A stretch of 64,000 bases of DNA from Armigeres subalbatus (taxonomy: Eukaryota > Arthropoda > Insecta > Diptera > Culicidae): positions 374,758,995 through 374,822,994 of the forward strand of contig NC_085141.1 of assembly GCF_024139115.2 (NCBI RefSeq), read 5' to 3'. How positions within the stretch are numbered: the first letter of the stretch is position 1; each line of letters opens with the position of its first letter. Positions 34,484 through 46,260 of this stretch are shown here, piece after piece. The position numbers and the translations under genes were made by a program. The notes under the pieces are model-generated. The model saw only the letters and a list, made by a program, of their open reading frames with translations, made no database searches and had not been told where the DNA came from.

Positions 34484-35890
34484 ATGCGCGAAGGCGAAGT
34501 TGGCGGGGGTACTTCGTATTCCATGTCAGATTCGTTGCATTCGGGTGTTCCAAACCAAAATGAAATGGACACCAGCAACGCTAAAATTTCCTCTACGAGC
34601 CCCCGTCCCAAGGTCTACCCTCACGACTCTAGTGGGCCGTATGTTGTTTTCTTTCGACCCAAAGGCAAACGTTTGAATATCAGCCAGATCAGCAAAGATC
34701 TGGAAAAGCGATTTTCGTCTGTCACGACCATTGACATGGTTGGGTCCAGTAAACTCCGTGTCACGGTCAGTGATCGCAAACAGGCCAACGAGATTGCCAC
34801 CTGTGAGCTTTTCACTCTCGAATATAGGGTGTATTTACCGTCAGCAGTGTGTGAGATCGCGGGGTGGTGACGGAGGAAGTATGACATGCGACGATTTGAA
34901 ACAAGGTTTCGGTCGTTTCAAGAACGTTTCTTTGCCTCCTGTTACGATACTGGATTGCAAACAAATGTATTCGGTGTCGCAGGAGGGAGAGAAGCGGAGT
35001 TATTCCCGTCTGACTCTTTCTGCGTCACTTTTTCCGGGTCCGCACTGCCTGACTACGTAGTGATTGGCAAACTTCGTCTACCTGTTCGGCTGTATGTACC
35101 GAAGGTGATGAATTGTGTTAATTGCAAGCAGCTGGGCCACACCGCTCAGTACTGCTGCAATAAACCTCGCTGTGCATCATGCGGAGAGAAGCATGTGGAG
35201 GGCGCGTGCAAGACGGCACCGAAATGTGTCTATTGTAACGAAAGCCCTCCACATGCTCTTGAAGCTTGCCCAACGTACATACAGCAGCGAATACACCAGA
35301 AGCGGTCTCTCCAGCAGCGTTCTCGGCGAAGTTACGCCGAAATGTTGAGGAAGGCCGCTCCGCCACTCGTTTCTGACACCATCTACTCGTCTCTTCCTTT
35401 GGACGATCAAGGTAGCTCTGACTCCGAGGTTGGAAATGGAGTTCCCTTTGTTTTCAATGGCTCAACGAGGAAGAGAATAAAACAGAGCCAGCGACCCTCA
35501 AAAAAGCCTAGAAAACAGCCTCAAAGTGAGCCCCAATCCAACATGGTCAAATTCAAAGCGGGTGGAAATACTCAAAAACGTTCAACTTTTGTGGTTTCAC
35601 ATCGGGATGATCGAGAGTTTCCACCGCTTCCGGGAACATCTAAAATCCCAGATGCCCCATTTTTTGCGATTTCTCAGCCAGAAAGAGAGCATACAGAGCG
35701 AGCAGAAGAACTCCCGAGCGCTCCAATGTTCACACTTTCTGGGATCGTGGAGCTCATCCTCAACTTCTTTGATGCTTCCGACCCCGTGAAGAACATGGTC
35801 AAAACTGTTCTTCCTGTTCTGACTCCTCTCCTGAAGCAGCTGGCTTCGAAAATGCCCCTCCTCGAGTCATTTGTATCCTTCGATGGCTAA
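34484..35890 (+). pseudogene. I-clade ORF1 (Gag-like, CCHC knuckles)
   Basis: ORF1 starts at the ATG at 34484. An RNA-recognition-like region (PYVVFFRPKGKRLNISQI) leads to YLPSAVCEIAG near 34860. The true frame then shifts by one, passing through MTCDDLKQGFGRFKN, and returns to the first frame near 35000-35015 before SDSFCVTFSGSALPDY. The two shifts compensate, so almost all of the protein is still legible. A Cys/His region follows at about 35110-35270, starting CVNCKQLGHTAQYC and ending with CVYCNESPPHALEAC. The C-terminus is Ser/Lys rich. Such proteins bind the element RNA. The ORF ends FVSFDG at 35890, overlapping ORF2. Confidence 0.8.
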
Positions 35891-38800
35891 CTTAGTCAAT
35901 AAGGGTAACATGATTTCGATTCTACAGTGGAACTGTCGAAGTATTCTTCCAAAATTAGATATTTTTAAATTTTTAGTTAACAAATTACAATGCGATGCTT
36001 TTGCTTTATGTGAAACATGGCTAACACCAGATATGAACCTTCATTTTCCTGATTTCAACATAATCCGCCGCGATCGGGCAAATCGATATGGAGGGGTGCT
36101 TTTAGGGATAAAAAAACAGCACTCCTTCTATAGAGTCGATCTTGCGCCGATGTCTGGCACCGAAGTTGTCGCACGTCAGGTGATTATTCGAGGAAAAGAC
36201 CTCAGTATCGATTCGATATATCTTCCTCCAAACACCGCGATATCTCGAAGAGATCTCTCGCACATCTGCTCGGTTATGCCCGAGCCACGGTTGCTCTTGG
36301 GAGATTTTAACTCCCACGGAACAGGCTGGGGGGAACTGTACGACGACAACCGTTCATCAATGATATACGACCTCTGCGACGACTTCAATATGTCAATTTT
36401 GAATACAGGAGAAGTTACACGAGTGGCTCCTCCAGCAAGAGATAGCCGTCTAGATCTTTCCATTTGTTCGAGCTCATTATCGTTGGACTGCACTTGGAAG
36501 GTGGTCCAAGATCCCCATGGTAGTGATCATTTGCCGATCGAAGTTTCGATTTCCAATGCACATAAGCAATCTGCTTCCATCGATCTATCATATGACCTCA
36601 CGAAGCACATCGATTGGGGCAAATATGCGGACGCCATCAGCGATGGCATACAGTCTATAGAAGCACTTCCCCCGCGGGAAGAGTACAAGTTTCTATCGCA
36701 GTTGATTCTTGAAAGCGCTCTTCAGGCACAACGTCGGCCGGTGCCAGGAGCTTCGGTTCGTAGGAAACCCTACAGTCCGTGGTGGGACATCGAGTGTACG
36801 CAACTTTATCGCGAGAAATCCGCCGCGTTCAAAGAATTTCGGAAACACGGGGCGATCGTTCTTCACAAACGATACACCGCGCTCGAAATCCAGTTCAAGA
36901 AACTGGTCAAAGTGAAGAAGCGCGGATATTGGCGCACTTTTGTTGAAGGTTTATCGCGCGAGACTTCAATGAAAACTCTGTGGACCGTCGGGAGAAGAAT
37001 GCGCAACGCGTCGTCCGTAAACGAAGATCGTGAAAGCTCGTCGCGGTGGATACTTGACTTCGCAAAGAAAGTTTGTCCGGATTCGGTACCGGTGAGGCAA
37101 GAGCTACGTGATGCTTTTGCAGACAGGGATGATATGGATCGTCCCTTTTCGATGATTGAATTCTCACTTGCTCTCCTTTCATGTAACAATTCCGCTCCAG
37201 GGATGGATAGAATCAGGTTCAATTTGCTCAAAAACCTCCCAGACGTCGCGAAGAGGCGCTTATTGAACTTGTTCAATCAGTTACTGGAGTGCAACATTGT
37301 TCCGGATGATTGGAGGGAAGTGAGGGTGATAGCCATCCAGAAGCCAGGAAAACCCGCGTCGGATTGTAACTCGTATCGCCCCATCGCGATGCTATCATGT
37401 CTTCGGAAGCTGTTGGAGAAGATGATTCTCTTCCGGCTAGACAAATGGGTTGAATCGAATAGTTTGTTGTCAGATACACAATTTGGTTTCCGCAGGGGCA
37501 AGGGAACGAACGACTGTCTTGCGTTGCTTTCTTCAGAAATTCAGCTTACTTTCGCTAAAAAAGAGCAAATGGGCTCAGTGTTTTTGGACATTAAGGGGGC
37601 TTTTGATTCAGTTTGCGTCGATGTCTTATCTGACAAACTCCACGAGTGTGGACTTTCACCAATTTTGAACAACTATTTGTACAATTTGTTGTCAGAGAAG
37701 CGTATGAGTTTTTCTCATGGTGACTCGGCAACTTCACGAATTAGCTACATGGGTCTCCCCAGGGCTCATGTTTGCTTCTTTACAATTTTTACGTCAGAGA
37801 CATTGATGAATGTCTCATGCCAAATTGCTCGTTGAGACAGCTTGCAGATGATTGTGTTGTATCCGTTTCGGGGCCAACAGCGGTTGATCTGCAAGGACCG
37901 TTGCAAGATACTCTGGACAATTTGTCCACTTGGGCTACGAAGCTGGGTATCGAATTCTCTCCGGAGAAAACTGAGATGGTTGTCTTTTCAAAAACATAAG
38001 CCGGCAAAGTTCCTACTCCAACTAATGAGTAAGACAATCACTCATAGCATGTCTTCTAAATACCTCGAGGTCTGGTTCGACTCAAAATGTACCTTCTGGA
38101 AGCACATTGTGTATCTGACACAAAAATGCCAGAAACGGATCAACTTCATGCGATCAATAACCGGAACATGGTGGGGAGCGCATCCCGAAGATCTTATGAC
38201 GTTGTATAGAACAACCATTTTGTCGGTCCTCGAATACGGTAGTTTCTGCTTCCAGTCCGCGGCTAAAACACACATGCTGAAGCTTCAAAGGATTCAGTAC
38301 CGCTGTCTCCGTATCGCGTTAGGATGTATGAATTCGACACATACGATGAGCTTGGAAGTACTTGCGGGAGTACTGCCACTAACAGATCGTTTCGCGGAAT
38401 TATCGCTCCGGTTCCTCATCCGCTGTGAGCTTCTCAATCCATTGGTCATTGACAACTTCGAGAAGCTGCTCGAACAAAACCCTCAATCTCGATTCATGAG
38501 TATTTACCACTGGTACATAACGCTGGAGGTAAGCCCTTCTTCGGTAGATACCAATCGTGCTAACTTCTTAGACTCTTACAGTTCCTCTGTTACTTTTGAT
38601 CTGTCCATGAAGCAGGAGGTTCATGGAATACCAGACTTTCTGTGTGCGGAGGTCATACCTCCATTATTTGCAAGCAAATACGGGCACGCCAGTGAGGAGA
38701 GAAGCTTTTTACAGACGGGTCAAAATTGATGACTCCACTGGTTTCGGTGTTTTCAACGTTTTTCATAGCGCCTACTTTAAGCTCAAAGAGCCTTGTTCCG

Positions 38801-39525
38801 TGTATACTGCTGAGCTAGCAGCTATACACTATTCACTCGAGCAAATCGCATCCCTACCTCCTGACCACTTTTTCATCTTCACCGACAGTCTAAGTTCCTT
38901 GGAGGCTGTTCGGTCAATGAAACCAGTTAAGCACTCAGCGTATCTTCTGAATGGGATACGGAAAGCTTTGAGTGCCTTATCACAACGGTCTTACACAATC
39001 ACCATGGCTTGGGTCCCTTCTCATTGCTCGATCCCGGGAAATGAGAAAGCGGACTCTTTGGCTAAGGTGGGCGCTATGGAAGGTGATATTTACGATCGGA
39101 AAATCACCTTCGATGAATTTTTCACATTAGTTCGTCAGGAAACCTTGAACAGCTGGCAACAGAAATGGACAAATGGGGAGTTGGGTAGATGGCTGTATTC
39201 AATTCGCCCGCAGGTGTCGAAGCGTCCATGGTTCAAAACATTGAATATGGGACGAGACTTCATTCGAACCATGTGCCGTCTAATGTCCAATCACTACACT
39301 CTAAATGCACATCTTTTCAGAGTGGGGCTCTCGGAAGGAAATCTCTGTGTTTGCGGCGAGGATTATCAGGACATCGATCATGTCGTGTGGGCGTGCGAGG
39401 AGCATCGTGGCCCCAGATCTGCGCTAACTGAACATCTCCGGGTCCGAGGAAAACAACCAAAGCCTATTAGGGAAGTGTTGTCGGGCCTTGATCTCGAGTA
39501 CATGTCCCTGGTCCACCAATTTTGA
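35883..39525 (+). pseudogene. I-clade ORF2: endonuclease, reverse transcriptase, RNase H
   Basis: ORF2 begins MANLVNKGNMISILQWNCRS. The endonuclease domain follows (CETWLTP, LLLGDFNSHG, GSDHLPIEVS), to about 36560. The reverse transcriptase has NSAPGMDRIRF, SYRPIAMLSCLRK, QFGFRRGKGTNDC and FLDIKGAFDSV. Its catalytic motif reads LADD near 37845, where most relatives have YADD. RNase H begins around 38800 (YTAELAAIHYSLE, FTDSLSSLEAV) and ends with the WVPSHCSIPGNEKADSLA block; a C-terminal Cys/His motif (CVCGEDYQDIDHVVWAC) closes the protein. The frame is broken near 37770-37800, near 37990 and near 38640-38700. The enzyme would nick chromosomal DNA, copy the RNA and remove the template. Confidence 0.82.
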
Positions 39526-40419
39526 AAGTTGCTGATGTAAAACTGTAATCATTGCCTGCCCATTCCCTTGTCTGTCATACCCCATATCGAATGTCTTCCT
39601 CTTGTTGTACATTTCCATGTCTGTCGTTAATCCCTTCCGTATGTCTTCCTCTCGTCGTTGTCTCCCAAAAAGTTTGTTTGTCCGTTACAGATGTAAAAAT
39701 GCGAGGAACGTCAACTTTGTGAACATCAGCATCGTAATTACTTAAGCACCCTAAAATCCTTTCCTTTCCTACTGTATTATTGTATTCCCTAACCTCGACT
39801 AAACCGCGAGTCTTTCGGTTCCCCAAAACTAACACTATGTATAAGAATCAAGAAATGTATTGTTAAACTTGATTTCGGCTCCGTAACGCTTCACGGCAAA
39901 TGAGCCTTCCAAATAAACGAAAGATAAAAAAAAAAAAAAAAAAATTCCCAAAAGTATCTAAATTTTTCTATCAAATCTCCGTTCGATCATAGTACAAAAT
40001 CAAAATACTTTTTAAACTTAAAAATAAATTGAGGAATAGTCTGATTCCCCGAAAAACGGCGCACCCAACTAATGAATGTAGCTTCGCTCATTATCCTTAA
40101 TGAGAGCTTCAAATATTCTTCGAAAATCCTTTTCATATTTTTTTATATTTTTTTTCGTAGAAACTTTGTTCAGAAAAAAAAATTTGGATTGTCGCCACAC
40201 AAATGCTTGATTTCGCAAATTAAATTTTAAAACTCTCCTTGAATTCAACCCTGTATTAGCGTGCAAATGAGGAAGCATGGAAACGTCAAGATATATTATC
40301 TTGCTGCAGTCTGAACACCTCGTAATAATTGGATACCCTCTCACTTAACAAAGTCATAAATAGCCCAATCTGAATAGGCTATTAGTCTGATTAAATAATA
40401 ATAATAACATATCAGACTT

Positions 40420-42440
40420 CATGATGCCAACAATGCGTAAATTTGTGTATGACAAACTCAACAATAGACACTCTAATGCCCAGAGAAATAAAAAAATCCA
40501 ACCCAAAAATTGTATCATCTACCCACACACTTTGTACTTTTGCGGATAGAACCGGTACATTCGGTGAATCAAAAGAAAGCTATAATAAGATGTGTGAAAT
40601 ATTGCTACCCAATACGAAGTAAATGTAGTGTCGCATCCTTCTCCACGCAAAAAAAAATAAAAAATAATAAAACAACAAGTCGGAGACGCAACGTGACGCA
40701 CGTCTCGGTGATTCCATGATTTTCCTGTGGGGCAATGATGGAAAAAATCCGAATTCGCGGCACCATTCTGTGACCATCACTCATGGATAAATTTAGCACA
40801 TAATCAGCAATGCGTGTCAGTCACCTTTGCCGACAGAATTAACGGGGAGAAATTAAACAATGTTCAGAGTTGACCATTTTACGAAAAAGTTTTATTCAAT
40901 TTTTAGTTGATATTTACAAGCCCTAAACATTTTACAACTTCCAAATTTGCTTCTATTTACAGTTTACAATTGTCATATCAATGATTGGATCTTCTGTTCT
41001 AGTTGAGTTTCTCTTAGCTATACATAGTATTTGGATTCGCTTATTTCAAAGTTTATGTTTAATATTTAATCTTTCTCCTTCTTTCTACATCTTTGACTAG
41101 ATCAATCTATTTGGTTTAGTGTTCTCATCTTACAACTATTCATTGTTCTCCTGCGTAACTTATCGTTCGGTCAAATTATCACCGATATCGCATCGATTAT
41201 AATCAAAGTATGTCCAGTATTCGTTCCGTATACTGCTATGTATCTCGAAAAAAAGATCAAATGTACTGCATCGCAATTTCCCTGCGATTTTCCATGGCTG
41301 TTCTGGTCACGAGAGTGGGGGTGTTTATAAGTCGATTTATAATTAGCCGTCGGTGCGAACTTATTGATGGACTGGACGTGTTTTCGTCTGAGATTGACGC
41401 AGCTCCGCTGCCTACTTAGGTGAGATGATTGACTGTGGCTCGAATTAATTGGCTTGATTTGCGCGTTGTGACGGTGTAAAAAGGGCGAATACCTGCCGCG
41501 GAGAAAGTTTGTCGCCGATTTATTCGCAGCGTTTTAATTGGCCTGCATCCTTGATTGGCGAGAAAATGTGTCACAACCGTTGGATGATGAGTTGGGATGA
41601 TGTTGATGGAAAATGCGTTAGTTGAGATTTATACGTGGGTGGATTTGTGGTCGAATTACGTCGGTCTACTGACTGTCAACCGGTTTTGTCGCTTGCACGG
41701 TGGGTTGGTTGTAATTATTTGCGTTGATAACTTATTAATGTAGGTTTTTCTTGCGGAAAATTAAAATTGCCTACACTGCTCTTTGCATGTCCGTCCCATA
41801 TCGAAAAACAGCAAGTAGAGAAAATATCAATTGAAATATTTTGACAATTTTCCGTTATTTCGCGTCCGCAAATATCTTTCAACTATGTATTCATCATAAA
41901 TTGGTTAGAATAAGCGAGTTTAATTGAGTTAAGTTGAAAGAAGTCACTAATAGTATTTTTCCATGACGGAAACGCTAATGTTACATGCGCCACCCCCTTT
42001 TCTTGGTTTATATTCCACATTTTGTCTCAAAATCGTAGAAAGCTGAAGACAAACAAAATTTGTATGCCGTCAAACGAAAAATCTCAGTCAAAAACTCTGT
42101 ATTACAAAGAGAAGTCCAAGAAGTAAATGCGAACAATCGGTGATAAGAATTTCAGTTTGGATACCGTTCTGTGTGGGATGATAAACATCCGATCGGTTTA
42201 AGTATCAACCCCAAGCAGGCACTGAATGTTATTTTGTCAGTCATAGGTACAGAAGCTGTGCTAGACTGACTTTCCAAGCCAGCCAGTTTGAAATATTTTG
42301 TCAGAATTTGGTTTATTTGAAAATAACACAAACAACTCATGCCTGCTGATTTCTAGAATTTATAATTTTATTATTTTTTCGCGACGTTTTTCTGCAACTT
42401 ATAGTGCATTGTTCTTTCATGCTAAGCACATGCCGTCCTT
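40420..42440. other. Interval without a supported gene
   Basis: This stretch lies outside the nested RTE structure, beyond its right target duplication. It is AT-rich, with only short chance ORFs (for example 41210-41419) lacking domains. It may be older single-copy intergenic DNA. Confidence 0.4.
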
Positions 42441-42457
42441 TGGGGCAGCAGGGACTA

Positions 42458-43741
42458 AAGCTTGATCCACTTAGAATTTGGCCGCACGAAATTAGACATT
42501 TCTTTGCCGAATAAGTACATAAAAAGGTGGTTCAGGTTTTATTATACAGGGAATTTAATAAACTTTGAAGGAAAAAATATCGAAAAATGATTCATTAGCA
42601 TTTCGGATTAATTTTCGGACTTTTCTCTCAATACCACTAGTTATTTTTTGCGCAGTAGAACGATCAACTTAATCTGCCATTTTTTCACACCTCTTCTCCT
42701 TATAAGATGGTTTTCTGATTGTTTTGTACCATTTCTCAAGTTTCCCTATGATAATTGCCTAATATTTTTCGTTGGGACGAAAATTTGGGCATTTTGGTGG
42801 GTTGATAGTTTTTTCAATAACGTCATTATCATTCGGTTCATACCATTTTATTATATCCCGTCTGTAATGGCAGCTTGTTAAGTCAGGCAACACCGGACAG
42901 TCGTGTGATTGAATCAATGGCAAAAATCGCTTCTGAAGACACTCCTCCTTGTATATTTGCCCATTTATGGTCGCTCCAGTGATGAAAACTTTAGTTTTCT
43001 TTCCAAAACTGCAGAAGCTTTGACATACCATCAATTTGTGGGCAATCTTGCCTATATATACATATTTCAATTTTCCTGGGGCATTCCGTTTGGCAAGGTA
43101 AAACTTGTATCCCGGGAATTGAAAGTCAATTTTAATATTAATTTCATTGCCTATCAAAATACATCAATTGTATTTCATCAGGACTTGCTCGACCAGCATT
43201 CTTGCGCGATGTTTGGCAACCAGGTTCTGTTTCAGGGTCCTGTTGGGACGCTTACTGACATCATACGACTTGAAACCTTCGCGCCGACAGATTATTTTAG
43301 CTGTGCTGTACGGCGTAGTGAACCTTTTCGCTAAATCACGCAAGGAAATCCTAAAATGGTTCCGAACTGCTCTGCAGACTTTCACTTGTAGTTTCTGGTC
43401 GTATGTTCCATTTCTACGATTGTTTTGTGCTACGCGATCCAGCAATAGTGTTTCCCGATAACGTTTGACAGTTTTTACAGTCAATTTCGCTAATTTTAGA
43501 TACTTTGAAATCATTCCTCCTGACCATGTTGCATTTCCAACGTTAGTGTGCAAAATTTGTTCCCATCTCTCGCGTTCCATTTTCGATAACTTTTGAACGT
43601 GAGCATCAATACTGATGAAACTTTCACCATAAATTAAACATACCTTCCGCAACGATGTGATGTATTTTACTTCTCGGTACGTCCACCAGAGGCGCCGCAG
43701 TAATTGGAAAGAAACGGCCAAATACTAAGTGGATCGAGCTT
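42458..43741 (-). mobile_element. Tc1/mariner element, DD37E type (ITmD37E-like)
   Basis: The inverted repeats start AAGCTTGATCCACTTAG on the left and AAGCTCGATCCACTTAG on the right and continue for about 27 bp to TTTGGCCG. TA at 42456-42457 and 43742-43743 is duplicated, and removing the insertion restores GGGACTATGTCC of the RTE leader. The length of 1284 bp is right for an autonomous member. The transposase is on the minus strand. Confidence 0.9.
42650..43592 (-). pseudogene. ITmD37E-like transposase, inactivated
   Basis: The probable start is MERERWEQILHTN, within a longer open frame beginning at 43721. A helix-turn-helix region (GGMISKYLKLAKLTVKTVKR, then DLAKRFTTPYSTAKIICRR) is followed by the linker. 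A TGA at 43161-43163 interrupts the frame, which continues unchanged after it. At the first catalytic position the motif reads GNE where the family has DDE, so the first Asp is lost. The second Asp is in LPDLTSCHY and the third residue, Glu, in RPNEKY, with exactly 37 residues between them. That spacing defines the DD37E group described from mosquitoes. A second stop (TGG to TAG) follows directly at 42756-42758. The enzyme would cut and paste DNA at TA sites; this copy cannot. Confidence 0.85.
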
Positions 43742-44356
43742 TATGTCCAAGGGCTTTGCGACCCGTCCCCAAGTGACTGCGAATAAAAGAGTCTGCCTAG
43801 GACGTGGTGGGGTTCAGCAGTGGGCCCTGCTAAATCCCTCCCAAAAACCACAAGTGTCCGTAAGCAGACTCATTCAAAGCAATTGTGTGCCACTTACAAA
43901 GCACAAGCCCAGGGAGTGCCATCGGCACATAAGGGTTGATTTCAGTAAGATCCTGATTATGGTATACTGGATGCATGTTATTTGATTATGTTTTTGAATA
44001 CTGCAGTATTGTGAAGCGAGGACTGGACATTCTTTTCTTTTAGAAAGGCCGGGTGGCACCGTCTTGAAACGGGGAATGGGATAATGGTCATTGTGGGGTT
44101 TGTGTAAAATGCCTTCAGCGTGAATCACACATCAGCGTGTCAATCGGCGAGCAGCAAACCATGACTTTGCCTCTTCTAGTCAGACCTCCGCGGCGTGCAC
44201 ACGCATCCACGGAGTGTCGCTGTCATAATTACGTTCCGGCCATTTGGAGCTACACATTTTCGGCAATCCTGCCGGTCTATTTTTTGGATCCTGTCGCTGA
44301 TTTCATGAGATGAGTTTAATTCAACTGCTTAAATTGTGACGAGTGATATAATTCAG

Positions 44357-44755
44357 TTTACGAAATCACAAGGTGCGTCCCGAAGACCGTGGGAAAATGG
44401 TTTGTGGTTTGCTAAATCACAAGACGCGTTCCGATGACTGTCGGAAAATGGTTTGTGGTTTGCGAAATCACAAGACGCGTCTCGAAAACCGTCGAAAAAT
44501 GGTTTATAGTGGCGCGTCTGAAAGACCGCTGGAACATTTTTCCAGCTTTGTGCTTTGAAGAACATCGAAGCCTCGCCTGGAAGACCGTAAGAAATTGGTT
44601 TGTGGTGTGCTAAATTACAATGCGCGTCTGAAAGATCGGTGGAAATGGTTTGTGGTTTAGAAAACTATAGGGCGTGTCTGAAAGGTGGCCGAAAAAATGT
44701 ATTGTAGTTTGTGAAACTACAAGGTGCGTATGGAAGACCAACGGAAAATGGTTTC
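44357..44755. repeat. Degenerate tandem repeat, about 50-60 bp unit, roughly 7 copies
   Basis: Units share GAAAATGGTTTGTGGTTTGC followed by AAATCACAAG and GCGTC(T/C)(C/G)GAAGACCG. The first three are well preserved; later ones contain deletions and substitutions. Short ORFs here are by-products of the repeat. Confidence 0.7.
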
Positions 44756-45183
44756 AAACTTCAAAGTCCTGTGAGCATTGATTTTGATTAAACAAATTTA
44801 GATTTCATGAAGCCACTTGGCGACGTAAGACATACCAGTTGAGCTATGATATAACGAAATCTGAGAGAAGTGGAGGAATATTCAATGCTGTACTGTTCAA
44901 AACTGTTCGGAAAGCCAAATATATTATTTAGAAATCTATCTTGGAATGTAATGATTTAGTAGCCATAGCGGGATTCAACCTGCTGGAGCAGATATATTGG
45001 AGTTTGAAAAATAATAAGGTTGCTGGATTTTACAAAACTATTCGGAAGTTTGAATTTATTATGCGTAAGATTAGTTTGAAGTTAATGACTAGCAGTACTA
45101 GTTGATAACAAATGGTTGATGGTGTACTATACGCGAAACTAAAAGTTGGATTAAATGTACGGATTTGGATTTGGAACAGATTT

Positions 45184-46260
45184 TAATTGGATTTTGGATT
45201 GGCTTTGTATTGGATTTGGATTGGATATGGATTGGATATGGATTGGATATGGATTGGATATGGATTGGATATGGATTGGATATGGATTGGATTTAGATTG
45301 CATTTGGACTGGATTTGGATTGGATTTGGATTAGATTTAGATTACATTTGGATTGGATTTGGATTGGATTGGATTCGGATTGGATTCGGATTGGATTTGG
45401 ATTGGATTTGGATTGGATTTGGATTGGTTTTGGATTGGATTTGGATTGGATATGGATTGGATTTGGATTAAATTTAGATTGCATTTGGATTTGGATTGTA
45501 TTTGGATTGGATTTGGATTTAATTTAGATTGCATTTGGATTTGGATTGGATTTGGATTGGATTTGGATTGGATTTGGATTGGATTTGGATTAGATTTGGA
45601 TTGGATTTGGATTGGATCTGGATTGGATTTGGATTAAATTTAGATTGCATTTGGATTTGGATTGTATTTGGATTGGATTTGGATTAAATTTAGATTGCAT
45701 TTGGATTTGGATTGGATTTCTATTGGAATTGGATTGGATTTTGATTGGATTTGGGTTGGATTTGAATTGGATTTGGATTTGGATTGGATTTGGATTGGAT
45801 TTGGATTTGGATTAGATTTCGATTGGATTTGGATTGGATTTGGATTGGATTTGGATTGGATTAGGATTGGATTTGGATTGGATTTGGATTGGATTGGATT
45901 TGGATTGGATTTGGAATGGATTTGGATTGGATTTGGATTGGATTCGGATTGGATTTGGATTGGATTTGGATTGGATTTGGATTGGATTTGGATTGGATTT
46001 GAATTGGGTTTGGATTGGATTGGGATTGGATTTGGATTGGATTTGGATTGGATTTGGATTGGATTTGGATTGGATTTGGATTGGATTTGGATTGGATTTC
46101 GATTGGATTTGGATTGGATTTCGATTGGATTTGGATTGGATTTGGATTGGATTTGGATTGGATTTGGATTGGAATTGGATTGGATTTGGATTTGGATTGG
46201 ATGTGGATTGGATTGGATTTGGATTGGATTTGAATCAGATTTGTTTGAATTGAATTTGGA
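45184..46260. repeat. 11 bp satellite array (GGATTTGGATT)n, about 1.1 kb
   Basis: About 95-100 copies of the 11-mer GGATTTGGATT and close variants (GGATATGGATT near the left end, interspersed 6-mer GGATTT additions and AAATTTAGATTGCATTT blocks). Because 11 is not a multiple of three, each forward frame cycles through all phases and reads DLDWIWIGFGL without stops; the reverse strand is also open over long stretches. These ORFs are not genes. The array edges are sharp and unrelated AT-rich DNA follows. Confidence 0.95.

Larger units (their letters stand above)
33853..39944 (+). mobile_element. Full-length I-clade non-LTR retrotransposon (MosquI-like)
   Basis: The element runs from an initiator at 33853 to a 19-base poly(A) tail at 39926-39944, with AATAAA at 39912-39917. 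It holds a 5' UTR of about 630 bp, ORF1 (34484-35890) and ORF2 (35883-39525) overlapping by 8 bases at ATGGCTAA. Order, RNase H and poly(A) fit the I clade; MosquI is the mosquito member known to me. The target duplication could not be recognised. It is full length but carries several frameshifts. Confidence 0.82.
32927..40381. mobile_element. PIF/Harbinger-like element with TTA target duplication
   Basis: A perfect 15 bp terminal repeat, TAGCCTATTCAGATT at 32927-32941 and its inverse at 40367-40381, extends imperfectly inwards. TTA at 32924-32926 and 40382-40384 is duplicated; removing the insertion joins the RTE end as GGCC TTA GTCTGA. A 3 bp TTA duplication is the habit of PIF/Harbinger elements. 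No transposase is visible. Without the I-clade element inside, its core would be about 1.36 kb. Short ORFs such as 40069-40344 (minus) have no recognisable domain. Confidence 0.75.
22352..40405 (+). mobile_element. RTE-clade retrotransposon copy B, expanded to 18 kb by nested insertions
   Basis: The element begins near 22352 with the 5' end GGGCAGCAGGGACTATGTCC. It ends at about 40405 with the tail GTCTGATTAAATAATAATAA. The 14 bases AACATATCAGACTT at 22338-22351 and again at 40406-40419 are its target-site duplication. Element sequence is present in three pieces: 22352-24335, 32180-32926 and 40382-40405. The first gap is a hAT-like insertion, the second an insertion with a TTA duplication. 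Joined, the pieces give a nearly complete RTE with internal deletions, in the plus orientation. Confidence 0.88.
42442..43910 (+). mobile_element. RTE 5' UTR fragment split by a mariner element
   Basis: GGGGCAGCAGGGACTA at 42442-42457 is the exact 5' start of the RTE copies at 13577 and 22360. The continuation, TATGTCCAAGGGCTTTG, is at 43742 on the far side of the mariner insertion. From there the sequence follows the RTE leader with about 70-80% apparent similarity (GGTGGGGTT, GTGGGCCCTG, the phrase ACAAGCCCAGG) until about 43910. No coding region follows. Confidence 0.78.

Noticed and set aside
34886..35010. Frame beginning MRRFETRFRSFQERF as an independent start
   Set aside because: The neighbouring frame over the same bases (MTCDDLKQGFGRFKN) is the conserved one; two compensating shifts in ORF1 explain the apparent start.
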